Assembly: GCF_000015165.1 (NCBI RefSeq)
Contig: NC_009485.1
Location: forward strand, 6,405,501 to 6,469,500
Source of the DNA: Bradyrhizobium sp. BTAi1
GTDB taxonomy: Bacteria; Pseudomonadota; Alphaproteobacteria; Rhizobiales; Xanthobacteraceae
Length of the DNA: 64,000 bases
Direction of reading: 5' to 3'
Shown: piece by piece, positions 53,521 through 61,719 of the stretch
How the letters are laid out: every line of letters begins with the position of its first letter
Numbering within the stretch: position 1 is the stretch's first letter
The notes under the pieces: model-generated
Told to the model about the DNA's origin: nothing
The model's database searches: none
The model's input: only the letters and a program-made list of their open reading frames with translations
Program-made: the position numbers and the translations under genes

Positions 53521-53875
53521 AAGTCGATCCGGAAAGTTGCAGCGATTCTGAACATCCGCAAATTCCGACATTCTTATTTCAGGCGTGTGACGTCATCGAA
53601 CTGTCGAAGGTTCTTTTTGCCGCTCCCGGCCGTTTTCCGCGATGTCCGTGGCCCCCGCGGCGCAGCTGCTGTCGTGAAACCGTCATGAAACAAACGGTTA
53701 AGCCGACGAAGCCGTTTTGCACCTGCTACGAAAACGCAACGAAACTTTTCTCCCTTATGAGTTGCAGCATAAGGCGCCGATCAAGCTGCGCCAAAGCTGA
53801 TGACAGGCGACTGATTTCAAATCCGCTGACCGGCGTAACGGCAGCGGCGCACGCGCGATCAAACAGGGGACATTG
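53521..53875. promoter_or_regulatory. Divergent glycosyltransferase / L,D-transpeptidase promoter region
   Basis: No gene is supported in these 355 bases. At 53584-53610 a sequence starting CGTGTGACGTCATC matches the inverted repeat of 51629-51661 at 19 of 27 positions and lies 64 bases upstream of the glycosyltransferase start. The part around 53680-53780 is less GC-rich than the genes and is a likely promoter zone; AGGGGA precedes the transpeptidase start. A 63-residue frame (53685-53876) has no supporting features. Confidence 0.5.
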
Positions 53876-54571
53876 ATGTTCACCTCAGGCATATTCCGTT
53901 CGCATTTCCGCATCCTCGCCGGCGCACTGATGACGGCGACCATCGTGACGGCCACGCCGACACAGGCCGCCTCGCCGGCCCCGCTCCCGTTTCCTTTCCT
54001 GCTGCCGCCGGTTGCGAGCTTCGAGCCGCCGGTAGCCGAACCGCAGACTCTCGCGCCCAGCGAGGACGACGCAACAGCTTATGAGTTGCCGGCCCGCCTG
54101 CGCCGCCAGGTGGTGAACTACGCGACCCGCGAAGCGCCAGGCACCGTCATCATCGATACGCCCAACACCTATCTGTACTACGTGCTCGGCAACGGCCAGG
54201 CGATGCGCTACGGCATCGGCGTCGGCCGTGATGGCTTCACCTGGTCCGGCACCCAATCGGTCACCAGGAAGGCCGAATGGCCGGACTGGACGCCGCCACC
54301 GGAAATGATTGCCCGCCAGCCCTATCTGCCGCGTCACATGGCCGGCGGACCGGGCAATCCGCTGGGCGCCCGCGCCATGTATCTCGGCGGCACGATCTAT
54401 CGCATCCACGGCACCAACCAGCCGGCAACGATCGGCACGCATGTGTCCTCGGGCTGCATCCGTCTGACCAATCAGGACGTCATCGACCTCTATGCGCGCG
54501 TCAATGTCGGCGCCAAGGTGATCGTGCTGCCGATGGACCGTCGCGCCGATCTCGGCCGCATCACCCGCTGA
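53876..54571 (+). CDS. L,D-transpeptidase (ErfK/YbiS/YhnG family)
   Basis: Exported cysteine transpeptidase forming 3-3 peptidoglycan cross-links or attaching proteins to the wall. From ATG 53876 it has 231 residues, with a signal peptide ending near TPTQAA (about 32) and a catalytic YkuD domain (about 89-220) containing H178 in RIHGTN and C194 in HVSSGCIRL, the HXX14-17[S/T]HXGC[I/V]R arrangement with serine in one position. AGGGGA precedes the start; a TTG one codon earlier is possible. Confidence 0.94.
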   Translation: MFTSGIFRSHFRILAGALMTATIVTATPTQAASPAPLPFPFLLPPVASFEPPVAEPQTLAPSEDDATAYELPARLRRQVVNYATREAPGTVIIDTPNTYLYYVLGNGQAMRYGIGVGRDGFTWSGTQSVTRKAEWPDWTPPPEMIARQPYLPRHMAGGPGNPLGARAMYLGGTIYRIHGTNQPATIGTHVSSGCIRLTNQDVIDLYARVNVGAKVIVLPMDRRADLGRITR

Positions 54572-54623
54572 TCGTCACGCCTGCAATCGTTCACTTCTCA
54601 TCTTCCCCTTCCTCCCAGACTTG

Positions 54624-54660
54624 GACCGCCCGGGCCCCGCGCCTCAGGCGGTCTTTTTTT
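54624..54660 (+). terminator. Intrinsic terminator after the L,D-transpeptidase gene
   Basis: GACCGCC (54624-54630) pairs with GGCGGTC (54647-54653) and is followed by seven Ts. It lies 53 bases past the stop codon, a standard rho-independent arrangement. Confidence 0.88.
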
Positions 54661-54854
54661 GCGCGCTGGTCTGATGCGCCGTCTGGCGCCGCTTGCGCCA
54701 TTCACCATCGCGACCGAATGATGGCGGGCAGCGCGTCCGGCTGCCCTGGCGCGCCTGCGTTTGGCCCTGTAAGCTTGGCAACCTTGCATTAACCGCGATC
54801 GCGCCGTTGCCGGAGCGCGCCGGGATCGCCACCGCTGGAGTCCGTGGATACGAC

Positions 54855-56489
54855 ATGAAGCTTCCGACGCCGCGTCCGGACTGGCAGAACAAGCCGCATC
54901 CGCTGGCTCCGAAATCGCAGCCGCCGCTGCGACGCTCGCCGCCGCCGCTGCGAATCATCCTGTTCGGTGCGGCCGGGCTCGCGGCGCTCGTTCTCATCGG
55001 CATCATCGTCGCGGAAGTCTTTCTGTTCTCAAGCACCACCCCCGCACCGCCATTGGCCGCGTTGCCGCCATTGCCGCCCGCGACCCGCAACTCGATCATC
55101 ATGGCGCCGGTGTCGGTCTCGCTCGGCGCCATCCGCGACGCCGCCGAAAAGGCGACGCCGCGCAATTTCTCGGGCAAGGCCGAGAATCCGGTCACGCAGC
55201 TGCTGCAGAATGCCGATATCGGCTGGAACGTGTCGCGCGGCGCCATCGCCGCAACCGGTGCCCAGGATACACTGTCGCTCGCGACGCCGCTGTCGGGCCG
55301 ACTCAACGTCACGGGCTCGTTGTCGGCCAAGACCACCGGGGCCCTGGGAGACGCCATCGGCGGGCTGCTTGGATCGGACGCCGCCAAACAGATCGGGGTC
55401 AATATCAAGAACCTCAACGCGACCGCCGACATCAAGGGCAATGTCATGATCGCGATGCGCCCCCGGCTGGCCGCGTCCTGGTATGTCGAGCCCAACTTCG
55501 CCGCCCAGGTCAACCTGGGCGATACGGCTTTGACCGTTGCCGGGGCGCGCCTCAACGTGCCGGCGCAGATGAAGCCGATCATCGACAAGAACGTCAATGA
55601 TCAGCTCGGCGTGCTCAGCGAACGGCTGCGCAAGGACCCGACCCTGCGGCGGAACGCGCAGATCCAATGGGAGCGCGCGTGTCGCTCGGTCCCGCTGCAG
55701 GGCACCGCGCCCGGCCTGCCGGCCGTCTGGCTCGAGATCAAGCCGACCCGGGCGCTGGCCGCGCAACCCGTGATCGACGCCAATGCCGTCACGGCCACGA
55801 TCGGGATCGAAGCCGAAACACGGGTGACGCCGGCGCAGACCAAGCCGGAATGCCCGTTCCCGGAAAAGATCACGATCGTGCCGCCCACGGCCGGCGGCAT
55901 CAATGTCGCGGTTCCGATCGACGTGCCCTTCACCGAACTCAACAAGCTCGTCGATTCGCAACTCGCCGGGCGGACGTTTCCGGAAGACGGCTCCGGCCCG
56001 GTCGCCGTCACCGTGAAGCATGCGACCGTGGTCCCCTCCGGTAACCGGCTGCTGATCTCGCTCCAGGTCAAGGGCAAGGAGAAGGAAAGCTTCTTCGGGT
56101 TCGGGGCCGAGGCGACCGTCCATATCTGGGGCCGCCCGATGGTCGACCAGGCGCAGCAGATCCTGCGCCTGTCCGACCTGCAGCTGGCTGTGGAATCGGA
56201 TGCGGCCTTCGGCCTGCTCGGCGCCGCCGCGCGCGCTGCGGTCCCGCATCTGCAGCGTGCCTTGCTGGAGCGCTCGGTGATCGATCTCAAGCCGTTCGCC
56301 GACAATCTTCGTGAGAAGGTCGCCGCCGCGATGGCCGAACTGCACAAGAACGAGAACGGCGTCAGGGTCGATACCGACATCAACAATCTCGCTTTGACCG
56401 ACATTGCCTTCGACGCCACAACGCTGCGCGTCATCGGCTCGGCCGAAGGGACGATGACGGTGCGTGTCAACGCGCTGCCAGGGCTGTGA
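54855..56489 (+). CDS. DUF4403 family membrane-anchored protein
   Basis: 544 residues from ATG 54855. A proline-rich cytoplasmic start is followed by one membrane helix (about 35-60) and a large periplasmic region of repeated beta-rich modules, as in DUF4403 proteins (lipid-binding, SRPBCC or BPI-like folds have been suggested). Recognisable segments include VSVSLGAIRDAAEKATPRNFSG near 85, WLEIKPTRALAAQPVID near 290 and VTVKHATVVPSGNRLLISLQVKG near 390. The frame extends to 54693 but the extra part overlaps the terminator-side leader. Function unknown. Confidence 0.8.
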   Translation: MKLPTPRPDWQNKPHPLAPKSQPPLRRSPPPLRIILFGAAGLAALVLIGIIVAEVFLFSSTTPAPPLAALPPLPPATRNSIIMAPVSVSLGAIRDAAEKATPRNFSGKAENPVTQLLQNADIGWNVSRGAIAATGAQDTLSLATPLSGRLNVTGSLSAKTTGALGDAIGGLLGSDAAKQIGVNIKNLNATADIKGNVMIAMRPRLAASWYVEPNFAAQVNLGDTALTVAGARLNVPAQMKPIIDKNVNDQLGVLSERLRKDPTLRRNAQIQWERACRSVPLQGTAPGLPAVWLEIKPTRALAAQPVIDANAVTATIGIEAETRVTPAQTKPECPFPEKITIVPPTAGGINVAVPIDVPFTELNKLVDSQLAGRTFPEDGSGPVAVTVKHATVVPSGNRLLISLQVKGKEKESFFGFGAEATVHIWGRPMVDQAQQILRLSDLQLAVESDAAFGLLGAAARAAVPHLQRALLERSVIDLKPFADNLREKVAAAMAELHKNENGVRVDTDINNLALTDIAFDATTLRVIGSAEGTMTVRVNALPGL

Positions 56490-56593
56490 GCTGAAACCTT
56501 TCGCAACGGTCCCATGCGCGGCCTCGCTTTGCAGGACGCAGTCAAGACAGCTAGAACTGCGCCCGCCAACAACAACAATCTCGGGAGAGAAAC

Positions 56594-57805
56594 ATGAAAC
56601 CTTCGGCGCAAGCCGTCGCCGCAGCCCTCGCGCTCGCGGCCCTCTGCGGAACCGCTCAGGCCCAGACGATCTCGGACGATGTCGTCAAGATCGGCGTGCT
56701 CACCGACATGTCCAGCCTCTATGCGGACGCGACCGGCAAGGGCTCGCTGGTGGCCGTGCAGATGGCGGTCGAGGACTATGGCGGCAAGGTCAAGGGCAAG
56801 AAGGTCGAAGTCGTCTCGGCCGATCACCAGAACAAGCCGGATGTCGGCGTCAACATCGCCCGCAACTGGTATGACAATGAGAAGGTCGATGCCATCTTCG
56901 ACGTGCCAACCTCCTCGGTCGCGCTGCCGATCTCGGCGCTGACCCGCGAGAAGAACAAGATCCACATCAATTCCGGCGGCGGTTCATCCGACATCACCGG
57001 CAGCCAATGCTCGCCCAACACGGTGCACTGGACCTATGACACCTACGCGCTGTCGAACGTGGCGGGCAAGGCGATGGTCAAGCGCGGCGAGGACACCTGG
57101 TTCTTCATCACCGCCGATTACGCGTTCGGCCAGGCTCTGGAGCGTGACGCCGCCAATGTCGTGAAGGAGGCCGGGGGCAAGGTGCTCGGCGACGTGCGCC
57201 ATCCGCTGAACTCGTCGGACTTCTCCTCCTTCGTGCTGCAGGCCCAGGCGTCCAAGGCCAAGGTGGTGGGTCTCGCCAACGCCGGCGGCGATACGCAGAA
57301 CGCGCTCAAGCAGGCGGCGGAATTCGGCCTGGCGCAGAGCGGCCAGAAGATGATCGCGCTCTTGATGGAGATCACCGACGTTCACTCCCTCGGCATCAAA
57401 TCGACCGCCGGACTGATCGTCACCGATGCGTTCTATTGGGACATGAACGACGAGACCCGCGCCTTCTCCAAGCGCTTCAACGACAAGGTCGGGCACATGC
57501 CGACCATGATCCAGGCCGGGCTCTATTCGGCGACGATGCATTACCTCAAGGCGATCGAGGCCATCGGCACCGACGAGGCGCCGAAGGTGATGGAGCAGAT
57601 GCGCGCGACGCCGGTGAACGATTTCTTCGCCAAGAACGGCAAGATCCGCATCGACGGCCGCATGGTGCACGACATGTATCTGTTCGAGGTCAAGAAGCCG
57701 GAGGAGTCGAAGGGCGACTGGGACCTCTACAAGCTGATCGCGACCGTGCCGGGCGACGAGGCGTTCCGTCCGCTCGACAAAGGCGGCTGCCCGCTGGTGA
57801 AGTGA
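56594..57805 (+). CDS. ABC transporter substrate-binding protein, branched-chain amino acid type
   Basis: 403 residues. A signal peptide ends near residue 23 (GTAQAQ), followed by a type I periplasmic binding fold of the LivJ/Peripla_BP_6 class with VVKIGVLTDMSSLYADATGKG near 30-50, and CGTN-type hinge regions farther on. GGGAGAGAAAC directly precedes the ATG. No permease or ATPase genes adjoin it, so it is an orphan binding protein. Ligands of this class range from branched-chain amino acids to amides and aromatics; here unknown. Confidence 0.92.
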   Translation: MKPSAQAVAAALALAALCGTAQAQTISDDVVKIGVLTDMSSLYADATGKGSLVAVQMAVEDYGGKVKGKKVEVVSADHQNKPDVGVNIARNWYDNEKVDAIFDVPTSSVALPISALTREKNKIHINSGGGSSDITGSQCSPNTVHWTYDTYALSNVAGKAMVKRGEDTWFFITADYAFGQALERDAANVVKEAGGKVLGDVRHPLNSSDFSSFVLQAQASKAKVVGLANAGGDTQNALKQAAEFGLAQSGQKMIALLMEITDVHSLGIKSTAGLIVTDAFYWDMNDETRAFSKRFNDKVGHMPTMIQAGLYSATMHYLKAIEAIGTDEAPKVMEQMRATPVNDFFAKNGKIRIDGRMVHDMYLFEVKKPEESKGDWDLYKLIATVPGDEAFRPLDKGGCPLVK

Positions 57806-57810
57806 ATGGG

Positions 57811-57890
57811 AGCATGATCCGGAAAAGTGGAAACCGGTTTTCCGAAAAGATCATGCTCAAACAAAGAGATAAGATCAGGATGCGGTTCTG
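57811..57890. repeat. Dispersed GCATGATCCGGAAAA repeat
   Basis: GCATGATC, GGAAAA, a short spacer with AAACCGG, then TTTTCC and GATCATGC form an inverted repeat at 57812-57857, followed by a conserved-looking ACAAAGAGATAAGATCAGGATGCG tail. Repeats of this type are widely scattered in Bradyrhizobium and Rhodopseudomonas, from memory. Confidence 0.8.
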
Positions 57891-57944
57891 TTGAAACACA
57901 TCATGGTCATCTCGGACGACGGCCTGCCAACTCGTTCCTGACAG

Positions 57945-57977
57945 CGCGCCTGGCCAAGCCTGGCGCGTTGCTTTTTT
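57945..57977 (+). terminator. Intrinsic terminator downstream of the binding-protein gene
   Basis: CGCGCC at 57945-57950 pairs with GGCGCG at 57962-57967, with inner GG/CC pairs, and a run of six Ts follows at 57972-57977. It lies 140 bases past the stop codon, beyond the repeat. Confidence 0.7.
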
Positions 57978-58229
57978 GAAGCATTCCAAGCCGCCCCCGA
58001 GCACCGCTACCAACGCAAGCCGTGCTGCCCACGGTAGCCTGATGCATCAACCGTCGGCAACGACCTGAAGCCACGGTTGGCGCGCTTCTTCACCCTGAGC
58101 TTGACGGGCCCTGATGAAAGCAGCAACAGGTAGGAGAGACGTTTCACTGGCTTGCCTGACATTGCCGCCAGGAAACATTACGTAACAAAATTCTTCGCAA
58201 AACGCCGCGATTCTAGGTCAATTGACGGT

Positions 58230-58970
58230 ATGGCCCAGACACAACCACACATCCTTGTCGTCGAGGACGACCGCGAAACGCGGACGCTGATCGCGAAATA
58301 TCTGCGCAACAATTCCTGCAATGTCACGACCGCGACCGACGGCCGCGAGATGACCCGCATCATGGGCGATCACCGGATCGACCTGTTGATCCTCGACGTG
58401 ATGTTGCCGGGCGAGGACGGCCTGACCCTCTGCCGCAAGCTACGCGCCGAATCGCAGGTGCCGATCATCATGCTCACTGCGCGGGGCGAGGATGTCGACC
58501 GCATTCTCGGGCTGGAAATGGGCGCTGACGACTATCTGCCGAAGCCGTTCAATCCGCGCGAGCTACTCGCCCGGATCAATGCCGTGCTGCGCCGGCAGGC
58601 CGCCGCGATGACCGCAAGCGCAACCGAGGGCGCGACCGCGCTGAGCTTCCTCGGCTGGCGGATCGATTTCCGGCTGCGCGAGCTGCGCAATCCCGAAGGC
58701 GCACGCGTCGCCATGACCAGCGCCGAGTTCGATCTGTTGCGCACCTTCTGCGAACGGCCGGGGCGCGTGCTGTCGCGCGACAGCCTGCTCGACCTGACGC
58801 AGGGCCGCAGCGCCGGCTCGTTCGAACGCTCCATCGACGTGCTGGTCAGCCGCATCCGCCGCAAGATCGAGCCGGATCCGCAGGAGGCCACCATGATCAA
58901 GACGGTGCGGTCCGGCGGCTACATGTTCACGCCTGTCGTCGAGGTGGTGACGGCGCCGCAGAACCACTGA
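58230..58970 (+). CDS. OmpR-family response regulator (second pair)
   Basis: 246 residues from ATG 58230. Receiver domain with acidic pocket EDD near 12-14, phospho-acceptor D56 in LDVMLPGEDG and K in PKPFNPREL; winged-helix domain from about 140 with MTSAEFDLLRTFC, LSRDSLLDLT, SFERSIDVLVSRIRRKIEP and RSGGYMF. Closely parallels the regulator at 35784-36551. In the upstream gap a TTACGTAA palindrome (about 58178) and TCAATTGA (about 58217) are possible control sites. The kinase gene follows by 23 bp. Confidence 0.94.
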   Translation: MAQTQPHILVVEDDRETRTLIAKYLRNNSCNVTTATDGREMTRIMGDHRIDLLILDVMLPGEDGLTLCRKLRAESQVPIIMLTARGEDVDRILGLEMGADDYLPKPFNPRELLARINAVLRRQAAAMTASATEGATALSFLGWRIDFRLRELRNPEGARVAMTSAEFDLLRTFCERPGRVLSRDSLLDLTQGRSAGSFERSIDVLVSRIRRKIEPDPQEATMIKTVRSGGYMFTPVVEVVTAPQNH

Positions 58971-58993
58971 CCGCTCGGATCGGATGATGGCGG

Positions 58994-60397
58994 ATGATGT
59001 CGTTCGGCTTTCTCAACCTGAAGGGCATCCGTGGCCAGATCACGGCTCTGGTGGCGATCTCGATCGTTGCGCTGCATGCGATCATCACCGCAACATTCCT
59101 GATCTATCGGGCAGAGCAGCCCGAGGGTGAGAGCGAGGCAGGTCCGTTCCAGCTTGCGACCGCCATCCGCATTCTCGGTCGGGCCCCCGCCGACGACCGC
59201 CCACGGCTGATGGCCGATATCGTTCGTGCCTATCCCGAGTTCGACATCAAACCTCATTCCGGTCCGCTACCGACCGACCCCGGACGAGCGCCCGAGCCAG
59301 GCGCGGAAGGCGCGCCGAGCGCGGGCGGACCAGGCTTCGAACCCCACCACGGACCTGACGGCAGACCTCCCGGACCCGGCGGCTTTCGCGGCCTCGGCCC
59401 CGGCTACCGGATCTTCATGTCGCCACCCGGATCGGGCACGCGGCGTGTCGTCGTCGCACTGCCCGACGGTGACCTGATCACGGCCAAGACTCCTGACCGG
59501 CCGCGGCGGCCACCGTTCTGGGGCGCTCCATGGTTGACGACCATCCTGTTCGCACTGATCAGCACGACCTTGCTCGGCCTCTGGGCCGCGCGCGCGCTGA
59601 CATCGCCGCTGTCGAGCTTCGCAAGGGCCGCGGAGAATTTCAGCCTCGATGGTGATGCGCCCGCGCTGCCCGAACGCGGGCCGGAAGAAATCCGTTCATT
59701 GGCGCGCGCGCTGAACCGGATGCGGCAGCGCATCACCGCGCTGATGAACGACCGGACCAAGATGCTCGCGGCAATCAGCCATGATCTGCGCACGCCCCTG
59801 ACCCGGATGCGTTTGCGCTGCGAGTTCGTCGAGGATGAGCTGCAGCGCAGCCGCATGCTGGCCGACCTCGACCAGATGCATACAATGCTGGGATCGGTGC
59901 TGTCGTTCCTGCGCAACGGCCGCAAGCTCGAGCCGATGACGCTGGTCGATATTGCCAGCATCCTGCAACTCGTCGCCGATCAGTTCGCCGATGTCGGCCA
60001 TCAGGTCAGCTATGTCGGTCCGATCCACGCCATGGCCACCGTGCGGCCTGACGATCTGATGCGCTCGGTCACGAACCTGGTCGAGAACGCCGCGAAATAT
60101 GGCAAGGAGATCGTGATCAGGCTGACGGTCTCGGGCAATCGCCTGACCATCGACGTCGAGGATGACGGCCCGGGCATCGCGGATGCCCTCAAGCCGGATA
60201 TGCTCGAACCCTTCGTGCGCGGCGACGATGCCCGCAACATGGACGAGGCCACCGGCTTCGGGCTCGGACTGTCGATCGCCAAGGCGATCGTTCAGGCCCA
60301 TGGCGGCGAGTTGTCGCTGCACGACCGACACCCCTGCGGACTGATCGCACGCATCGAGCTGCCGCTGAGCCGCAGCAGCCTGCGCCCTGCAGCCTGA
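58994..60397 (+). CDS. EnvZ-like sensor kinase with proline/glycine-rich sensor
   Basis: 467 residues. Two membrane helices (about 15-38 and 180-200) flank a periplasmic domain in which residues 86-137 are dominated by proline and glycine, with HH and acidic residues; this is far from a folded sensor and may bind metals or stay flexible. HAMP, H-box AAISHDLRTPLTRMRLR with H263, N-box VENAAKYG, DDGPGI and GFGLGLSIAKAI follow. It is paired with the OmpR-type regulator upstream. Confidence 0.93.
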   Translation: MMSFGFLNLKGIRGQITALVAISIVALHAIITATFLIYRAEQPEGESEAGPFQLATAIRILGRAPADDRPRLMADIVRAYPEFDIKPHSGPLPTDPGRAPEPGAEGAPSAGGPGFEPHHGPDGRPPGPGGFRGLGPGYRIFMSPPGSGTRRVVVALPDGDLITAKTPDRPRRPPFWGAPWLTTILFALISTTLLGLWAARALTSPLSSFARAAENFSLDGDAPALPERGPEEIRSLARALNRMRQRITALMNDRTKMLAAISHDLRTPLTRMRLRCEFVEDELQRSRMLADLDQMHTMLGSVLSFLRNGRKLEPMTLVDIASILQLVADQFADVGHQVSYVGPIHAMATVRPDDLMRSVTNLVENAAKYGKEIVIRLTVSGNRLTIDVEDDGPGIADALKPDMLEPFVRGDDARNMDEATGFGLGLSIAKAIVQAHGGELSLHDRHPCGLIARIELPLSRSSLRPAA

Positions 60398-60407
60398 CAT
60401 GCGCGAA

Positions 60408-60430
60408 CGCGCCCGGATGAACCGGGCGCG
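60408..60430. terminator. Hairpin between convergent kinase and PRC-barrel genes
   Basis: CGCGCCCGG (60408-60416) pairs with CCGGGCGCG (60422-60430) around ATGAA. It lies midway in the 63-bp gap between two convergent genes and can act in both directions. There is no strong T run. Confidence 0.65.
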
Positions 60431-60460
60431 CCGCGACACAGCGTATCGATCGCTGTTCTC

Positions 60461-60997
60461 TTACTCCGAGTACTTGAACTCGGGCATCGACTTCAGCTGG
60501 TCCTTGGTCGCGTTGATCATCGCGTGGTCGGGATACCAGCGGTTCTTCGAAGAGCTCATCGACGAGGACGACGTACCGGTGGCAGCCCCCGTCGTCGTGG
60601 TCGCCGGCGGCGTGGTCGAGGAGGTCGTGCCGGAGGCCGGAGCGTTGGAGGCGGTGTTGGACTGCACCGGCTGATCCGAGAACTTCACCTGGTCGAACGA
60701 GACCGCGACGAGGTGCTCGCCCATGCCGAGAAAGCCGCCGACGCCGATCACGACGCCCTTGACGTTGCCGCTCTTGTCGACGAGCAGGTCGTCAATCGAG
60801 CCGACATTCTCGTTGTTGTTGTTGTAGACTTTCACGCCCACCAGCTTGGAGCTGCGCCAATCGCCCTGGTACGACGCCGCCGTGGTATTGGCGGTGGTCG
60901 TGGTGCTGGTCGTGGTGGTGGTGCTCTCCGCAGCAAAGGCAGCGGTCGCGAGCAGCAGGGAACCGGCCAGGCCGGCCGCAACAGTCTTCATCATCAT
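60461..60997 (-). CDS. Exported PRC-barrel domain protein
   Basis: 178 residues with a signal peptide ending near ATAAFA (about 22). The PRC-barrel domain (about 43-107) reads SSKLVGVKVYNNNNENVGSIDDLLVDKSGNVKGVVIGVGGFLG. It is flanked by threonine/serine-rich low-complexity stretches (24-40 and 118-150). GAGAGGAGACACCAC gives a strong ribosome-binding site before ATG 60997. Such exported PRC-barrel proteins are common in rhizobia and often stress-related, without defined biochemistry. Confidence 0.88.
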   Translation of the reverse strand: MMMKTVAAGLAGSLLLATAAFAAESTTTTTSTTTTANTTAASYQGDWRSSKLVGVKVYNNNNENVGSIDDLLVDKSGNVKGVVIGVGGFLGMGEHLVAVSFDQVKFSDQPVQSNTASNAPASGTTSSTTPPATTTTGAATGTSSSSMSSSKNRWYPDHAMINATKDQLKSMPEFKYSE

Positions 60998-61322
60998 GTG
61001 GTGTCTCCTCTCAGTGAATGGTGACGAGAGAACTGCAGCGGACAGTCACCGTTCCGCGGGAACTCCGATTTCGTCATGCTGCGCGACAAGCGGTCTCAGT
61101 GCAGCGCCGAACTGTGCCTGAGTGACGGTTCCGGCAAATCGCATCAAGACGCCCGCGATGTCGTCGCGTGTCGCGCCCGGATCTGCCGAGACATCAGTGC
61201 AGGCTTGCGGATATCAACGCGGATGGCCGGACGGCTCAAGCCGTCCGGCCGCATCCATCGATCCGCGAGACTGAGTGATGTGCGCCCGCCGCGACAAAAG
61301 GCAGCGAGCTCGCTGGGCCTGA
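60998..61322. other. Intergenic region with a long perfect hairpin
   Basis: No gene is supported. GGCCGGACGGCT (61225-61236) and AGCCGTCCGGCC (61239-61250) form a 12-bp perfect stem with a CA loop. It lies 72 bases past the stop of the small zinc-ribbon gene on the minus strand and could end its transcript, but no T run follows. Confidence 0.55.
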
Positions 61323-61574
61323 TTAGGCGGCCAGCGCGTCGTCCTGATCGACGGCCTCGGCATAGAACGCGATGGTCTCATAGCGATAGTCGCAGAGGCG
61401 GCAACGCCAGAGAAAGGCGGTGCGCCGCCCATCCTTTTCGACCCAGGACGGCAGCGCGATCGGCTCGCCGCATTGGGCGCAGGGATTGTTGCGCGGCAGG
61501 TCCAGGACGCGGATGTCGGCCTGCCTGTTGTTGCTGAAACGATCGGCGGTGGTGTCGGTTGCCTTCACGGCCAT
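61323..61574 (-). CDS. Small zinc-ribbon protein
   Basis: 83 residues with two CxxC pairs, C32-C35 (NPCAQCGEP) and C58-C61 (WRCRLCDYRYE), consistent with a single treble-clef or ribbon zinc site. No membrane segment. GAGAGGGAGC lies before the ATG. The spacing is typical of small uncharacterised zinc proteins in Bradyrhizobium; DNA, RNA or protein binding is possible. Transcribed alone. Confidence 0.8.
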   Translation of the reverse strand: MAVKATDTTADRFSNNRQADIRVLDLPRNNPCAQCGEPIALPSWVEKDGRRTAFLWRCRLCDYRYETIAFYAEAVDQDDALAA

Positions 61575-61719
61575 GACGCGCTCCCTCTCTGTTCAGTTTC
61601 TTGAATGAGTCAGGCTTGCTGTCGAACGGACACGGTCATGATAGTCGAGCACTGCCTGATTTGCACGCGCCGAGATGCCGCGCGACATCGGACCTCACGT
61701 GCAGATCATCAGGATTGAA

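Noticed and set aside
53685..53876. Plus-strand frame of 63 codons before the L,D-transpeptidase gene
   Set aside because: No ribosome-binding site, no domain, and it overlaps the promoter and start region of the transpeptidase.
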